From SIG603 sp964370115 (GTDB taxonomy: Bacteria > Bacillota > Clostridia > Oscillospirales > Acutalibacteraceae), in assembly GCA_964370115.1 (NCBI GenBank), contig CAYJIA010000038.1, positions 1-19,883 on the forward strand: 19,883 nt of DNA, read 5' to 3'. Shown here piece after piece: positions 6,225-14,094 of the stretch. The translations under genes and the position numbers were made by a program. Numbering within the stretch: the first letter of the stretch is position 1; the number at the start of each line of letters is the position of its first letter. The notes under the pieces are model-generated. The model made no database searches. It had not been told where the DNA came from and saw nothing but the letters and a program-made list of their open reading frames with translations.

Positions 6225-7700
6225 ATGAATGTCTACACGGATTTAATAAGGACGGCAGAGGTTTCGAGGTGCCTATTATGCTTTAACGCAAAATGCACAA
6301 AGGCTTGTATAAAGGGAAAAGACCCCGCAAAGGCGATTTTTTCGCTTAAATTTAAAAATAAGGCGACAGCAGGAAAAGAGATTAATAGTGAAACCTGTAG
6401 AGACTGTGAAGCGCCTTGCCAAAATGCCTGCATACATTTTGATAGCCCTATAAGAATAAAAGAAATAGGTCAAAGTTTAGAGAAATCAGAGTCTTACAAA
6501 AGAGATTTGAGTATAGATTTTTGTGGGATAAAATGCGAGAACCCTTTTTTTCTCTCATCTTCTGTTGTCGCAAGTGGATATGAAATGTGTGCAAAAGCTC
6601 TTGAAATGGGCTGGGCAGGAATAGTTTATAAAACCATAGGTTTTTATGAACCAAGGGAAGTATCTCCTCGTTTTGGGGTCAGCAGGGATTCTCATAGGAG
6701 TTTTGTAGGCTTTAAAAACCTAGAGCAAATATCGGATAAAAAACTCGAAGATGACTTAGAAGTCCTAAAAAGGCTTAAAAAAGATTTCCCCAATAAAATA
6801 ATCGTGTCGTCAATAATGGGGCAAAACGAAAGAGAATGGACCCGCCTTGCAAGGCTTTCAGAAGAGGCAGGTTGTGATTTAATTGAATGTAATTTCTCGT
6901 GTCCTCATATGTCGGCAGAGGGTTTGGGGTCAGACGTAGGTCAAAATCCAGAGCTTGTAAAAAAATATACAAAGGCGACAAAAAAGGGTACAACTTTGCC
7001 AATAATGGCAAAAATGACACCAAATATTGGCAATATGGAAATACCGGCGATAGCGGCGGTTGAGGCAGGCGCAGATGCACTTGCGGCGATAAATACAATT
7101 AAAAGTGTAAGCGATGTCAAATATGAAAACTTAGTAAGCGCACCTAATGTAGGTGGTAAATCGGCAGTGTCTGGCTACTCGGGACGCTCGGTAAAACCAA
7201 TTGCTTTAAGATTTATTTCTGACATGGCAAAATGTAAAGAACTTGAAAACATACCAATAAGTGGTATGGGTGGAATTGAAAACTATAAAGATGCTATAGA
7301 TTTTATAAGCCTTGGAAGTTCTAACATACAAATTACCACGGCGGTAATGGAATATGGGTATAGAATAATAGATGATTTAATATCGGGGCTTTCAAATTAT
7401 CTTTATGAAAATAACATAGAAAAATTAAGTGACCTTGTCGGTAAGGCGCTTCAAAATATTTGCAGTGCAGATTTACTTGACAGGACGACTAAGGTATATC
7501 CTGTTTTCGATAAAAATAAATGCACTGACTGTAAAAGATGCTACATATCGTGCTTTGATGCAGGACATCAGGCGATAGACGTAGTGGAGGACAAAATTAA
7601 ATTTATCGCAAAAAAATGCGTGGGATGTCACTTGTGTAGACTGGTATGTCCCGTTGGTGCGATAATTGAGAGTAAAAGAGTGAAATGTGGTGATAAATAA
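6225..7700 (+). CDS. preA: dihydropyrimidine dehydrogenase, PreA-like, with extra N-terminal iron-sulfur domain and no FAD/NAD(P)H domain
   Basis: Catalyses uracil/thymine reduction to the dihydro form (or the reverse). Three parts are seen. Residues 16-69 carry two four-cysteine clusters, C16-x2-C19-x4-C24-x3-C28 and C58-x2-C61-x3-C65-x3-C69, like the N-terminal domain of PreT and eukaryotic DPYD. Residues 95-400 are the FMN TIM barrel with catalytic Cys226 in NFSCPHM followed by GSDVGQNPE. Residues 433-475 hold two ferredoxin-type sites (C433/436/439/443 and C465/468/471/475). The FAD and NADPH domains of DPYD, or a separate PreT, are absent from this protein and from the window, so the electron donor is unknown; ferredoxin is a candidate. 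ATG 6225 follows GAGAGGGA at good distance; the upstream in-frame ATG at 6189 overlaps the previous gene. 491 aa, longer than typical PreA (about 410). Confidence 0.88.
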   Translation: MNVYTDLIRTAEVSRCLLCFNAKCTKACIKGKDPAKAIFSLKFKNKATAGKEINSETCRDCEAPCQNACIHFDSPIRIKEIGQSLEKSESYKRDLSIDFCGIKCENPFFLSSSVVASGYEMCAKALEMGWAGIVYKTIGFYEPREVSPRFGVSRDSHRSFVGFKNLEQISDKKLEDDLEVLKRLKKDFPNKIIVSSIMGQNEREWTRLARLSEEAGCDLIECNFSCPHMSAEGLGSDVGQNPELVKKYTKATKKGTTLPIMAKMTPNIGNMEIPAIAAVEAGADALAAINTIKSVSDVKYENLVSAPNVGGKSAVSGYSGRSVKPIALRFISDMAKCKELENIPISGMGGIENYKDAIDFISLGSSNIQITTAVMEYGYRIIDDLISGLSNYLYENNIEKLSDLVGKALQNICSADLLDRTTKVYPVFDKNKCTDCKRCYISCFDAGHQAIDVVEDKIKFIAKKCVGCHLCRLVCPVGAIIESKRVKCGDK

Positions 7701-8858
7701 ATGGCTATTAGCCTAAATAAGCTTTTTGTAAAGGCTGAGAAAAAATACAACCTAAAACTTCTTGCAGGAAAAAAAGGCCTTGAAAATCCTGTCAGATGGG
7801 TTCATATGGTAGAAGACACAGAGGTGCCTGATTTTCTTCATGGAAACGAGCTTATTTTTACCACGGGAATTGCGCACCAAGACGAAAGATATCTTTTAGA
7901 CTTTGTAAAGAGCTTAAAAGAAAACAACTCAAGTGGACTTGTGGTAAACCTTGGTCCGTATATAAAGCAAATTCCACCGCAAGTTATAGTTTACTGCGAA
8001 CAAAACGACTTTCCTCTGTTTTCGCTTCCGTGGGCAATAAGGCTTATTGATTTAACCTACGAGTTTTGCAGAATAATTATAAGCGATGAAAAAGTGGAGC
8101 AAAGCCTTGCAGAGGCATTTAAAAACCTAATTATAAATCCAGAAAATCAAGAAGGTTATGCTGTGGCGTTTAAAAAAGCAGGTTTTAGCGAGAAATCTAC
8201 GTATAAAGTGGTTTCAGTTAAGTTTTTAATCAATAATTTGAATATAAGCAAAAAAATGCTCACTGAAATAAGGCTATCGCTTTTAAAGGAATCAAGGCTA
8301 AACAGTTTGTCAAGAGGCTTCTTTATTTGGAATAAAAACATGGTGCTCATATATCAAAATATAAAAGATGAAGATATTAAAAAAATCAAAAATGCAATTT
8401 GTAAAAATACCGAACATATAAATGACGTGGAAATTCACATTGGCGTATCGGAAAGTATAGACGGGTATACAAATCTACTTAAAATATACGAGCAGAGTAT
8501 ATCGGCGCTTAAAGTAGCGCGACTGAGCAGCAAAGACTTGGTTCTCTATAAAGATGCGGGTATATATAAATTGCTTTTTGAGATTAAAAACGAGGAGTTA
8601 TTAAAAGATTATTGTAATAGTGTTTTAGGCAAACTTATAGAGTATGACAGAGAAAGCAAAGGCGATTTGTGTAAGATTTTAGAGGAGTATATTGAAAACG
8701 ATGGCAGCGTACAAAAAGTGGCGGAAATTAACTTTATACACCGCAACACAATCAATTACAAAATTAAAAAAATCAAGGAAATAATGGGTACGGGTTTAAG
8801 CATTAAAGAAAACGCAGACATATCGCTTGCGTTTTGCATACTGAAAATAATTAAATGA
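7701..8858 (+). CDS. PucR-family transcriptional regulator
   Basis: A 385-aa regulator with the PucR layout. An N-terminal purine-catabolism-regulator-like domain (about 1-125, with KGLENPVRWVHMVEDTEVPDFL and NELIFTTGIA) precedes a middle region that may bind a ligand. A C-terminal PucR-type helix-turn-helix lies at about 340-375 (GSVQKVAEINFIHRNTINYK). Relatives activate genes for purine, proline or other nitrogen-compound breakdown. The ATG follows the stop codon of the dehydrogenase gene with no gap, and its stop overlaps the next region by the TGA at 8856, so it is made together with the enzymes it probably controls. No DNA site for it could be identified. Family certain; target inferred from position. 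Confidence 0.88.
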   Translation: MAISLNKLFVKAEKKYNLKLLAGKKGLENPVRWVHMVEDTEVPDFLHGNELIFTTGIAHQDERYLLDFVKSLKENNSSGLVVNLGPYIKQIPPQVIVYCEQNDFPLFSLPWAIRLIDLTYEFCRIIISDEKVEQSLAEAFKNLIINPENQEGYAVAFKKAGFSEKSTYKVVSVKFLINNLNISKKMLTEIRLSLLKESRLNSLSRGFFIWNKNMVLIYQNIKDEDIKKIKNAICKNTEHINDVEIHIGVSESIDGYTNLLKIYEQSISALKVARLSSKDLVLYKDAGIYKLLFEIKNEELLKDYCNSVLGKLIEYDRESKGDLCKILEEYIENDGSVQKVAEINFIHRNTINYKIKKIKEIMGTGLSIKENADISLAFCILKIIK

Positions 8859-8872
8859 CAGGAGAAATAAAA

Positions 8873-10195
8873 ATGGATAAAAACACAGTAAAGCTAAATC
8901 ACACAAAATACAATATGCAGTCATGGTCAAAACAAAGAGGAATTGACCCGATTGTTATTGAAAAGGCAGAGGGTATTTATATGTGGGACACAGACGGCAA
9001 CAGGTACACAGATATGTCGTCGCAACTTGTAAACCTAAACGTCGGTCATGGCAATAAAGAAATAGTAAATGCAATAAAAGAGCAGGCGGATAAATATTGC
9101 TTTATAGGTCCGTCTTATGGCAGTGAAATAAGAGGAGAGCTAGCAAAAACCATTATTGAACTCATGCCAGACAATATGGGGAAAGTGTTCTTTACAAATG
9201 GCGGAGCAGATGCCAACGAAAACGCAGTGAAAATGGCAAGAATGTTCACAGGTAAGCACAAGGTGTTTTCAAGATATAGAAGTTACCACGGTTCTACTTA
9301 CGGTGCAGGAAATTTAACGGGTGAACCAAGAGGTTATACACTTCAGCCATCGATGTCTGGGTTTGTGAAATTTGTTGACCCTTATGTGTATAGAGAAATT
9401 ATCCCGTTTAAAACAGAAGAAGAGGCGGCAAATTACTATGTTACAAAGCTTAGAGAGCAAGTGATTTATGAAGGCCCTCAAAACGTGGCGGCGATAGTAA
9501 TGGAGTCTGTTACTGGATCTAACGGAATTATAATTCCACCAAAAGGATACATGGAAGGAGTAAGGAATATATGTGACGAATTTTCAATTATGATGATTTG
9601 TGACGAGGTTATGACAGGCTTTGGCAGAACGGGCAAGATGTTCGGTTTTGAAAACTTTAATGTAAAACCAGACATGGTAGTTTTTGCAAAAGGTGTCACC
9701 TCGGGATATACTCAGCTAGGCGGTGTATGCGTAAGTAAAGAAATAGCAGAGTATTTTAATGACAACTTCCTTTCATGTGGTCTTACATACAGTGGTCACC
9801 CTCTAGCGTGTTCTGCAGGAGTTGCGTGCATAAAATATTACAAAGAAAATAATATTTTAGAAAATGCAAACACAGTTGGAAAAGTTTTAGGGCAAGAACT
9901 AGAAAAACTAAAAGAAACTCACCCTTGTGTGGGAGACGTGAGATATATAGGACTTTTCAGTGCAGTCGAGCTAGTAAAAAGCAAAGACACAAAGGAAGCA
10001 CTTGTTCCATATGGTAAAGACCCTGAGGGGCTCATGCCAAAAATCAACGGAATGCTAAAAGCACGAGGATTTATGACCTATACACACGAAAATATGATAC
10101 TTATTTGTCCTCCGCTGATAATCACAAAAGAACAACTTGTAGAAGAGCTTGAAAAAGTGGACGAAGTATTATTTGAAGTCGACAAAATGATTTAA
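8873..10195 (+). CDS. class III PLP aminotransferase, likely beta-alanine aminotransferase
   Basis: Probably moves the amino group of beta-alanine to 2-oxoglutarate or pyruvate, giving malonate semialdehyde. Hallmarks of the fold-type I, class III family are TNGGADANENAVKMAR (108-123), YRSYHGSTYGAGNLTG (135-150), the cofactor-binding Asp244 in ICDEVMTGFGRTGK and the Schiff-base Lys273 in FAKGVTSGYTQLGG. The sequence resembles taurine and beta-alanine aminotransferases more than ornithine or GABA types, by eye. Start ATG 8873 is 8 nt after AGGAG (8860-8864); ATG 8855, which overlaps the regulator's stop, has no such site. 440 aa, normal. Substrate comes from the neighbouring genes; the acceptor cannot be told. 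Confidence 0.87.
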   Translation: MDKNTVKLNHTKYNMQSWSKQRGIDPIVIEKAEGIYMWDTDGNRYTDMSSQLVNLNVGHGNKEIVNAIKEQADKYCFIGPSYGSEIRGELAKTIIELMPDNMGKVFFTNGGADANENAVKMARMFTGKHKVFSRYRSYHGSTYGAGNLTGEPRGYTLQPSMSGFVKFVDPYVYREIIPFKTEEEAANYYVTKLREQVIYEGPQNVAAIVMESVTGSNGIIIPPKGYMEGVRNICDEFSIMMICDEVMTGFGRTGKMFGFENFNVKPDMVVFAKGVTSGYTQLGGVCVSKEIAEYFNDNFLSCGLTYSGHPLACSAGVACIKYYKENNILENANTVGKVLGQELEKLKETHPCVGDVRYIGLFSAVELVKSKDTKEALVPYGKDPEGLMPKINGMLKARGFMTYTHENMILICPPLIITKEQLVEELEKVDEVLFEVDKMI

Positions 10196-10204
10196 TGGAG
10201 TGAT

Positions 10205-10597
10205 ATGATGAGAAAACATTATGATGAAGTTAAAGCGTGTAAATTATCCGACATTTTTAAGATAAGTCATTTTAGACTTGTAAATTATGAAGAAAAGGAT
10301 ATTCCGCACGGCATAAGCGAACTTGTAGTTGTTCTTGATTTGAAAAAAGATTTTGGAAAAAAACTTTCTTATAAAATACCATGGGACGGACAGCTTTTTG
10401 GATTTGTGAGAAGCAAAAATGAAGTTTATCAAAATATTGAAGCACAGGGTGCTACAAAACTAACAATAAGCGACTGGGACGACAAGTGCATGATTATATT
10501 TGAGGACAAAAACGGCAAAGAGGGACCTGTGTTTAGCGTAGATAAAGAAGATATAGTAGATTTGCTCGAAAAATGCAGAAGACCTAATAAATACTAA
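10205..10597 (+). CDS. small protein of unknown function inside the pyrimidine operon
   Basis: I do not recognise this 130-aa protein. It is soluble-looking, with no signal peptide, no membrane segment, and only two cysteines placed apart plus one near the end, so a metal site is unlikely. Alternating hydrophobic segments (ELVVVLDLKK, QLFGFVRSK, CMIIFEDK) suggest a small beta-rich or alpha/beta fold, followed by a C-terminal helix (KEDIVDLLEKCRR). GGAG at 10197-10200 precedes two possible ATG codons, 10205 and 10208. It lies 9 nt after the aminotransferase gene and 14 nt before the amidohydrolase gene, all in one direction, so it is co-transcribed with the pathway. Roles such as an accessory subunit, electron-transfer partner or stability factor are guesses. 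Confidence 0.75.
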   Translation: MMRKHYDEVKACKLSDIFKISHFRLVNYEEKDIPHGISELVVVLDLKKDFGKKLSYKIPWDGQLFGFVRSKNEVYQNIEAQGATKLTISDWDDKCMIIFEDKNGKEGPVFSVDKEDIVDLLEKCRRPNKY

Positions 10598-10611
10598 GAA
10601 GGTGAATGAAT

Positions 10612-11880
10612 ATGTTTTTATGCAGTCTTGATAGAATGAAGGATAAAATTGATACTTTCAAAAAATTTGGCGACAACGGCAAAGGCGGAATAACAAGATA
10701 TACCTTGTCTAAAGAAGATGTCATTGCAAGAAATGAATTTGTAGAAAGAATGACAAAAATCGGCGCTAAAATCGAAGTAGATGACATGGCAAATATCTAT
10801 GCTACTATAGAAGGTACAGATAAATCTGCGAAAAGAATAGTCATGGGTTCGCACAGCGACTCTGTAAAAAACGGCGGAAACTATGACGGAATTTTAGGCG
10901 TTATAAGCGCAATGGAGGTTTTAGAAACCGTTGTTTTAGAAAAAGTAGAGCATAGACATCCGCTGACAGCTATGATTTGGACAAACGAAGAGGGTTCGTT
11001 ATATCCACCTGCAATGATGTCGTCTGGCGTGGTGTGTTATGACTATTTGCCAGAGGATATCAAACCAAAATTTGCCCTTTTGGATATGCTAAATTCAAAA
11101 AGTGTACTTGACAAAAACGAGAGCTTCGGCAAGGCGCTTTTAGACTCTGGATTTAAAGGGAAAAAAGAAAATAGGCTTTCAAAAGAAAAGTATTTATGTA
11201 TGTTTGAAACTCATATAGAACAAGGGCCAATACTTGAGGATAATGGCAAGGATATAGGCATAGTAGACTGTGTTTTGGGAATGTTTAACTATAGGTTAAA
11301 ATTTTGGGGTCAGACCACCCATGCAGGAACTTTTCCTATGCCAAAAAGAAAAGATGCATTTTATGCAGCTTGTAAGGCGTTAAGCTTTTTACATGAAGAG
11401 ATAGACAAACTCGGATATAAAGACTTAGTGTACACAACGGGAGAGGTCATATGCGGACCTAATATTCATACCTGTGTGCCCGACTATTTTGAGTTTTCAC
11501 TGGACTCAAGACATGAAGATCCTAAAGTTTTAGAAGAGGTGCTTAGTATAGTGAAAAGCTGTGAGGGAAAACTTTGGGCAGGATGTAAATGCGAGGTGGA
11601 AAAAGCTTGGAACAGGGACACAGTATATTGGGACAAAAAACTTGTTTCTTATGTAAAAGACTGTGCAAAAGAGCTTCAGGTGTCACATCAAGAAATACAT
11701 TCAGGAGCAGGGCATGACGCTCAGTTTGTGGTATATATGATACCTACAACGATGATTTTTGTTCAGTCAAAAGGCGGTTTGTCGCATTGTCAGGAGGAAT
11801 ATTCAAGCGCACAGCACTGTACAATGGGTGCGTCGCTTATGCTAAATGCAGTTTTAAAGGCAGATAAGGAGGAAATGTAG
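10612..11880 (+). CDS. M20-family amidohydrolase, probable beta-ureidopropionase (N-carbamoyl-beta-alanine amidohydrolase)
   Basis: Expected to split N-carbamoyl-beta-alanine into beta-alanine, ammonia and CO2, the third step of the pathway. Metal-site motifs of the HyuC/AmaB/yeast Pyd3 group are present: MGSHSDSVKNGGNYDGILGV (His81, Asp83, Asp92), TNEEG (Glu126, Glu127), FETHIEQGP (His201), GQTTHAGTFPMPKRKDA, and the closing SGAGHDAQF. The usual HxDTV is HSDSV here, a mild change. ATG 10612 lies 7 nt after AAGGTG; ATG 10606 is nearly on top of it and less likely. 422 aa, normal. N-carbamoyl-L-amino acid hydrolase or allantoate amidohydrolase are the family alternatives; the context of the dihydropyrimidinase and aminotransferase favours ureidopropionase. 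Confidence 0.87.
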   Translation: MFLCSLDRMKDKIDTFKKFGDNGKGGITRYTLSKEDVIARNEFVERMTKIGAKIEVDDMANIYATIEGTDKSAKRIVMGSHSDSVKNGGNYDGILGVISAMEVLETVVLEKVEHRHPLTAMIWTNEEGSLYPPAMMSSGVVCYDYLPEDIKPKFALLDMLNSKSVLDKNESFGKALLDSGFKGKKENRLSKEKYLCMFETHIEQGPILEDNGKDIGIVDCVLGMFNYRLKFWGQTTHAGTFPMPKRKDAFYAACKALSFLHEEIDKLGYKDLVYTTGEVICGPNIHTCVPDYFEFSLDSRHEDPKVLEEVLSIVKSCEGKLWAGCKCEVEKAWNRDTVYWDKKLVSYVKDCAKELQVSHQEIHSGAGHDAQFVVYMIPTTMIFVQSKGGLSHCQEEYSSAQHCTMGASLMLNAVLKADKEEM

Positions 11881-11883
11881 TAT

Positions 11884-13026
11884 ATGTCAAATCAGTTTAA
11901 GATGCCATTGGTAATATCGGGTGAAAATGCCCTTGTAAATTCATTAGAAAAATTTAAAAGTTTTGGAGAAAAAGCTTTTATAGTAACAGGAAAACATGTT
12001 GTCAAAATTGATTTTTTTAAAACGCTTACAGATACCTTAGAAAGCGCAGGTGTAAAATACGAAATTTTTACCGATATAACGGGCGAGCCTACCGACAAAA
12101 TGATAAATTTAGGACTTGAAAAATATGAAAAATCTAATTGCGACTTTTTTATAGGAATAGGTGGAGGAAGTCCACTGGACGCCATAAAGGCAATAGCAAC
12201 CTTGTCGGTGCTAGGTGGAAAGATATCCGATTATATGGGCAAGATGATAAGCGCAAAACTTCCTAAGATGGTAGCAATTCCAACCACTGCTGGAACAGGT
12301 TCTGAGGTTACAAAGTTTACTATAATTACCGATTTAGAAAACGATGTGAAAATGCTACTTAAGGGCGACGACTTAATACCGGATTTGGCAATTTTAGACC
12401 CACTGGCCACTATGAGTTGTCCGAAATCCATAACGGCAGCAACAGGGCTTGATGCACTCACTCATGCAGTCGAGGCGTATACATCAAGACTTTCTCAGCC
12501 TTTAACCGACACAGTGGCGCTGTCTGCTGTTAAAAAGATATTTAAGTATCTTCCCACAGCATACAAAGACGGCAGTGACAGCAAAGCAAGGGGTGAAATG
12601 GCTATAGCATCACTCGAGGCAGGCGTGGCAATTAACAATGCATCAGTAACAGTAGTGCACGGAATGAGCAGGCCGATAGGAGCGCTTTTCCACGTGACGC
12701 ACGGAGTCTCAAACGCTATGCTCTTACCAAAATGCATGGATTTTGCAGTAGACGGTACATACAAAAAATTTGCTGAGCTTGGCAGAGCCATAGGCATAAA
12801 TGAAAAAGACGATGAAAGTTGTGCAAAGAAGTTTGTGGAAAAACTATCACAAATTTGCAAAATATGTGAAATACCTAGCCTTGAAGAATACGGAATAAAA
12901 AAAGATGAATTTTATGACAAAATAGAAAAAATGGCCGCTGATGCCCTAGTGAGCGGAAGCCCTCAAAATACGATTAAAGAAATCGGAAAAGAAGATATAA
13001 TAAGAATTTATAAGGCGTTGTTTTGA
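11884..13026 (+). CDS. iron-containing alcohol dehydrogenase, probable malonate semialdehyde reductase
   Basis: A group III, iron-dependent dehydrogenase of 380 aa. Dinucleotide binding is shown by GIGGGSPLDA (91-100) and IPTTAGTGSEVT (132-143). Iron ligands are Asp190 and His194 (ATGLDALTHAVEAY), His259 (VVHGMSRP) and His273 (HVTHGVSN). Placed last in the operon, just after the transaminase and hydrolase, it probably reduces malonate semialdehyde to 3-hydroxypropionate (methylmalonate semialdehyde to 3-hydroxyisobutyrate if thymine is the substrate), which removes a reactive aldehyde and reoxidises NAD(P)H. It begins 3 nt after the preceding stop, with AGGAGG at about 11868. Butanol or propanediol dehydrogenase would look alike, so the substrate is inferred. 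Confidence 0.85.
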   Translation: MSNQFKMPLVISGENALVNSLEKFKSFGEKAFIVTGKHVVKIDFFKTLTDTLESAGVKYEIFTDITGEPTDKMINLGLEKYEKSNCDFFIGIGGGSPLDAIKAIATLSVLGGKISDYMGKMISAKLPKMVAIPTTAGTGSEVTKFTIITDLENDVKMLLKGDDLIPDLAILDPLATMSCPKSITAATGLDALTHAVEAYTSRLSQPLTDTVALSAVKKIFKYLPTAYKDGSDSKARGEMAIASLEAGVAINNASVTVVHGMSRPIGALFHVTHGVSNAMLLPKCMDFAVDGTYKKFAELGRAIGINEKDDESCAKKFVEKLSQICKICEIPSLEEYGIKKDEFYDKIEKMAADALVSGSPQNTIKEIGKEDIIRIYKALF

Positions 13027-13053
13027 TAATTAACATAGATTTTTGGCTGTCTG

Positions 13054-13087
13054 AACCCTCGTTTGACGAGGGTTTTCTTTTTTTTTG
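13054..13087 (+). terminator. terminator of the pyrimidine operon
   Basis: AACCCTCG (13054-13061) pairs with CGAGGGTT (13067-13074). TTTTC and a long T-run to 13086 follow. This is a textbook intrinsic terminator 27 nt after the last operon gene. Confidence 0.9.
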
Positions 13088-13155
13088 CAAAAAAGCGTTT
13101 TTGCTATAACGGCTTGGTAGATTAAGAAAATATTTGGGGCTATTAAAAATGATGA

Positions 13156-13184
13156 TTGACAAAAAAGGATGAGTTTAGTATAAT
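13156..13184 (+). promoter_or_regulatory. consensus sigma-A promoter
   Basis: TTGACA (13156-13161) and TATAAT (13179-13184) are 17 nt apart, a full match to the consensus. It points to the frameshifted gene beginning near 13243. A promoter this strong normally needs a repressor, and the inverted repeat described next is well placed for one. Confidence 0.85.
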
Positions 13185-13212
13185 GTCAGTTAGTTAGATA
13201 AAACTAACTGAC
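13185..13212. promoter_or_regulatory. perfect inverted repeat over the transcription start, operator-like
   Basis: GTCAGTTAGTT (13185-13195) and AACTAACTGAC (13202-13212) are perfect 11-bp arms around AGATAA. The repeat begins at the base after the -10 box and covers the expected start at about 13191. Only part would be in the RNA, so it is a DNA site rather than an RNA hairpin. Size and position suit a TetR- or MarR-type repressor dimer; no such regulator gene is in the window. Confidence 0.65.
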
Positions 13213-13242
13213 GACAAAGTGAAATTTATGTATTATTAATTG

Positions 13243-13919
13243 ATGAAAGGTAAGTGTGGGTTAGTTATGACTAATGTGAGTTATCCTCTGTATTTAGGTA
13301 AATTAAATATGGGGCTTGAAGAGTTTTATGACGGTATTAAATCGGAGGAAAATGACGATAAATACGCGCTTTGCCAAATGCTTGTCGGAATAATCGACAA
13401 ATACCCTCCAACAACGGAAAAACTCTCTTTTGAAAAAGTTTTGGATAAGATTTTTTACAAAATGCATAATGTCGATATTGCAGTTTGCAAGAGCACGCTT
13501 CAAAAAAACAGCGAATTACAAAAGCTAGTAGACAGTGCAAGTGATATAAAAATTATAAATAACGAGGAGGAGCTTGTGGCAAGTGGCGTGTATAAAGTTC
13601 ATTTGTTAAAAGAGGATGGTGCTTATCAGTGCAATGCGCTCCTATCAAAAAGCTTGAGGACAATGTAAAAAAACTACCTGTTGATTTTTCGATTGGGAAA
13701 GAATTTTATGCTATGAAAGCCTATAGTTACGCCTGCGTTATAAAAGATAGTAAAGATTTAAACGATTACGACGAAATTCAAGATTGTTATGGAAAATATA
13801 TCTACGCAATAACTCTTGAGCACAGCAATGGCAAAATTGGCCTTACTTGGCTTGATTTTATTATGCACAGACCACAGGGGCATTTAGAAATGGGAATTTG
13901 TGCGCGAAACTGTGGATAG
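13243..13919 (+). pseudogene. frameshifted gene of unknown family
   Basis: Two reading frames join to one protein of about 225 aa. The first runs to a stop at 13666-13668. The second is open from 13611 (after a stop at 13608-13610) to 13919. A single -1 type shift between 13611 and 13665 would link KVHLLKEDGAYQC to IKKLEDNVKKLPVDF. The protein is not recognised; it looks soluble, mixed helix and strand, and ends in HLEMGICARNCG. ATG 13243 and ATG 13267 are both possible starts and neither has a good ribosome binding site. The gene has a very strong promoter and operator-like repeat, which is odd for a dead gene. A sequencing error or recent mutation are both possible; no convincing slippery heptamer is seen. 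Confidence 0.6.
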
Positions 13920-13944
13920 ATATTTGGGTAAATTCTTCTAAAAA

Positions 13945-13967
13945 AAGCATCACTAAATGTGATGCTT
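13945..13967 (-). terminator. hairpin terminator read on the minus strand
   Basis: AAGCATCAC (13945-13953) pairs with GTGATGCTT (13959-13967) around TAAAT. On the minus strand a T-run follows (the A-run at 13940-13946 of the plus strand), so it works best as a second stop for asnA transcripts. On the plus strand no T-run follows. Confidence 0.6.
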
Positions 13968-13993
13968 CAGGCTGTCGAAAAAACCGTAAACGC

Positions 13994-14022
13994 AAAAAAA
14001 TGAGCCAACTTGGCTCATTTTT
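13994..14022. terminator. bidirectional terminator between convergent genes
   Basis: AAAAAATGAGCC (13994-14005) and GGCTCATTTTTT (14011-14022) are perfect 12-bp arms around a 5-nt loop, with a T-run on either strand. It lies between the frameshifted plus-strand gene and the minus-strand asnA gene and can end both. Confidence 0.85.
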
Positions 14023-14094
14023 TGAGTTTGCAGGTCTTTGGACAATCTGGCATCGTGTGCAAAAAATCAGGACTTTTTTTTATACTTAATACTC

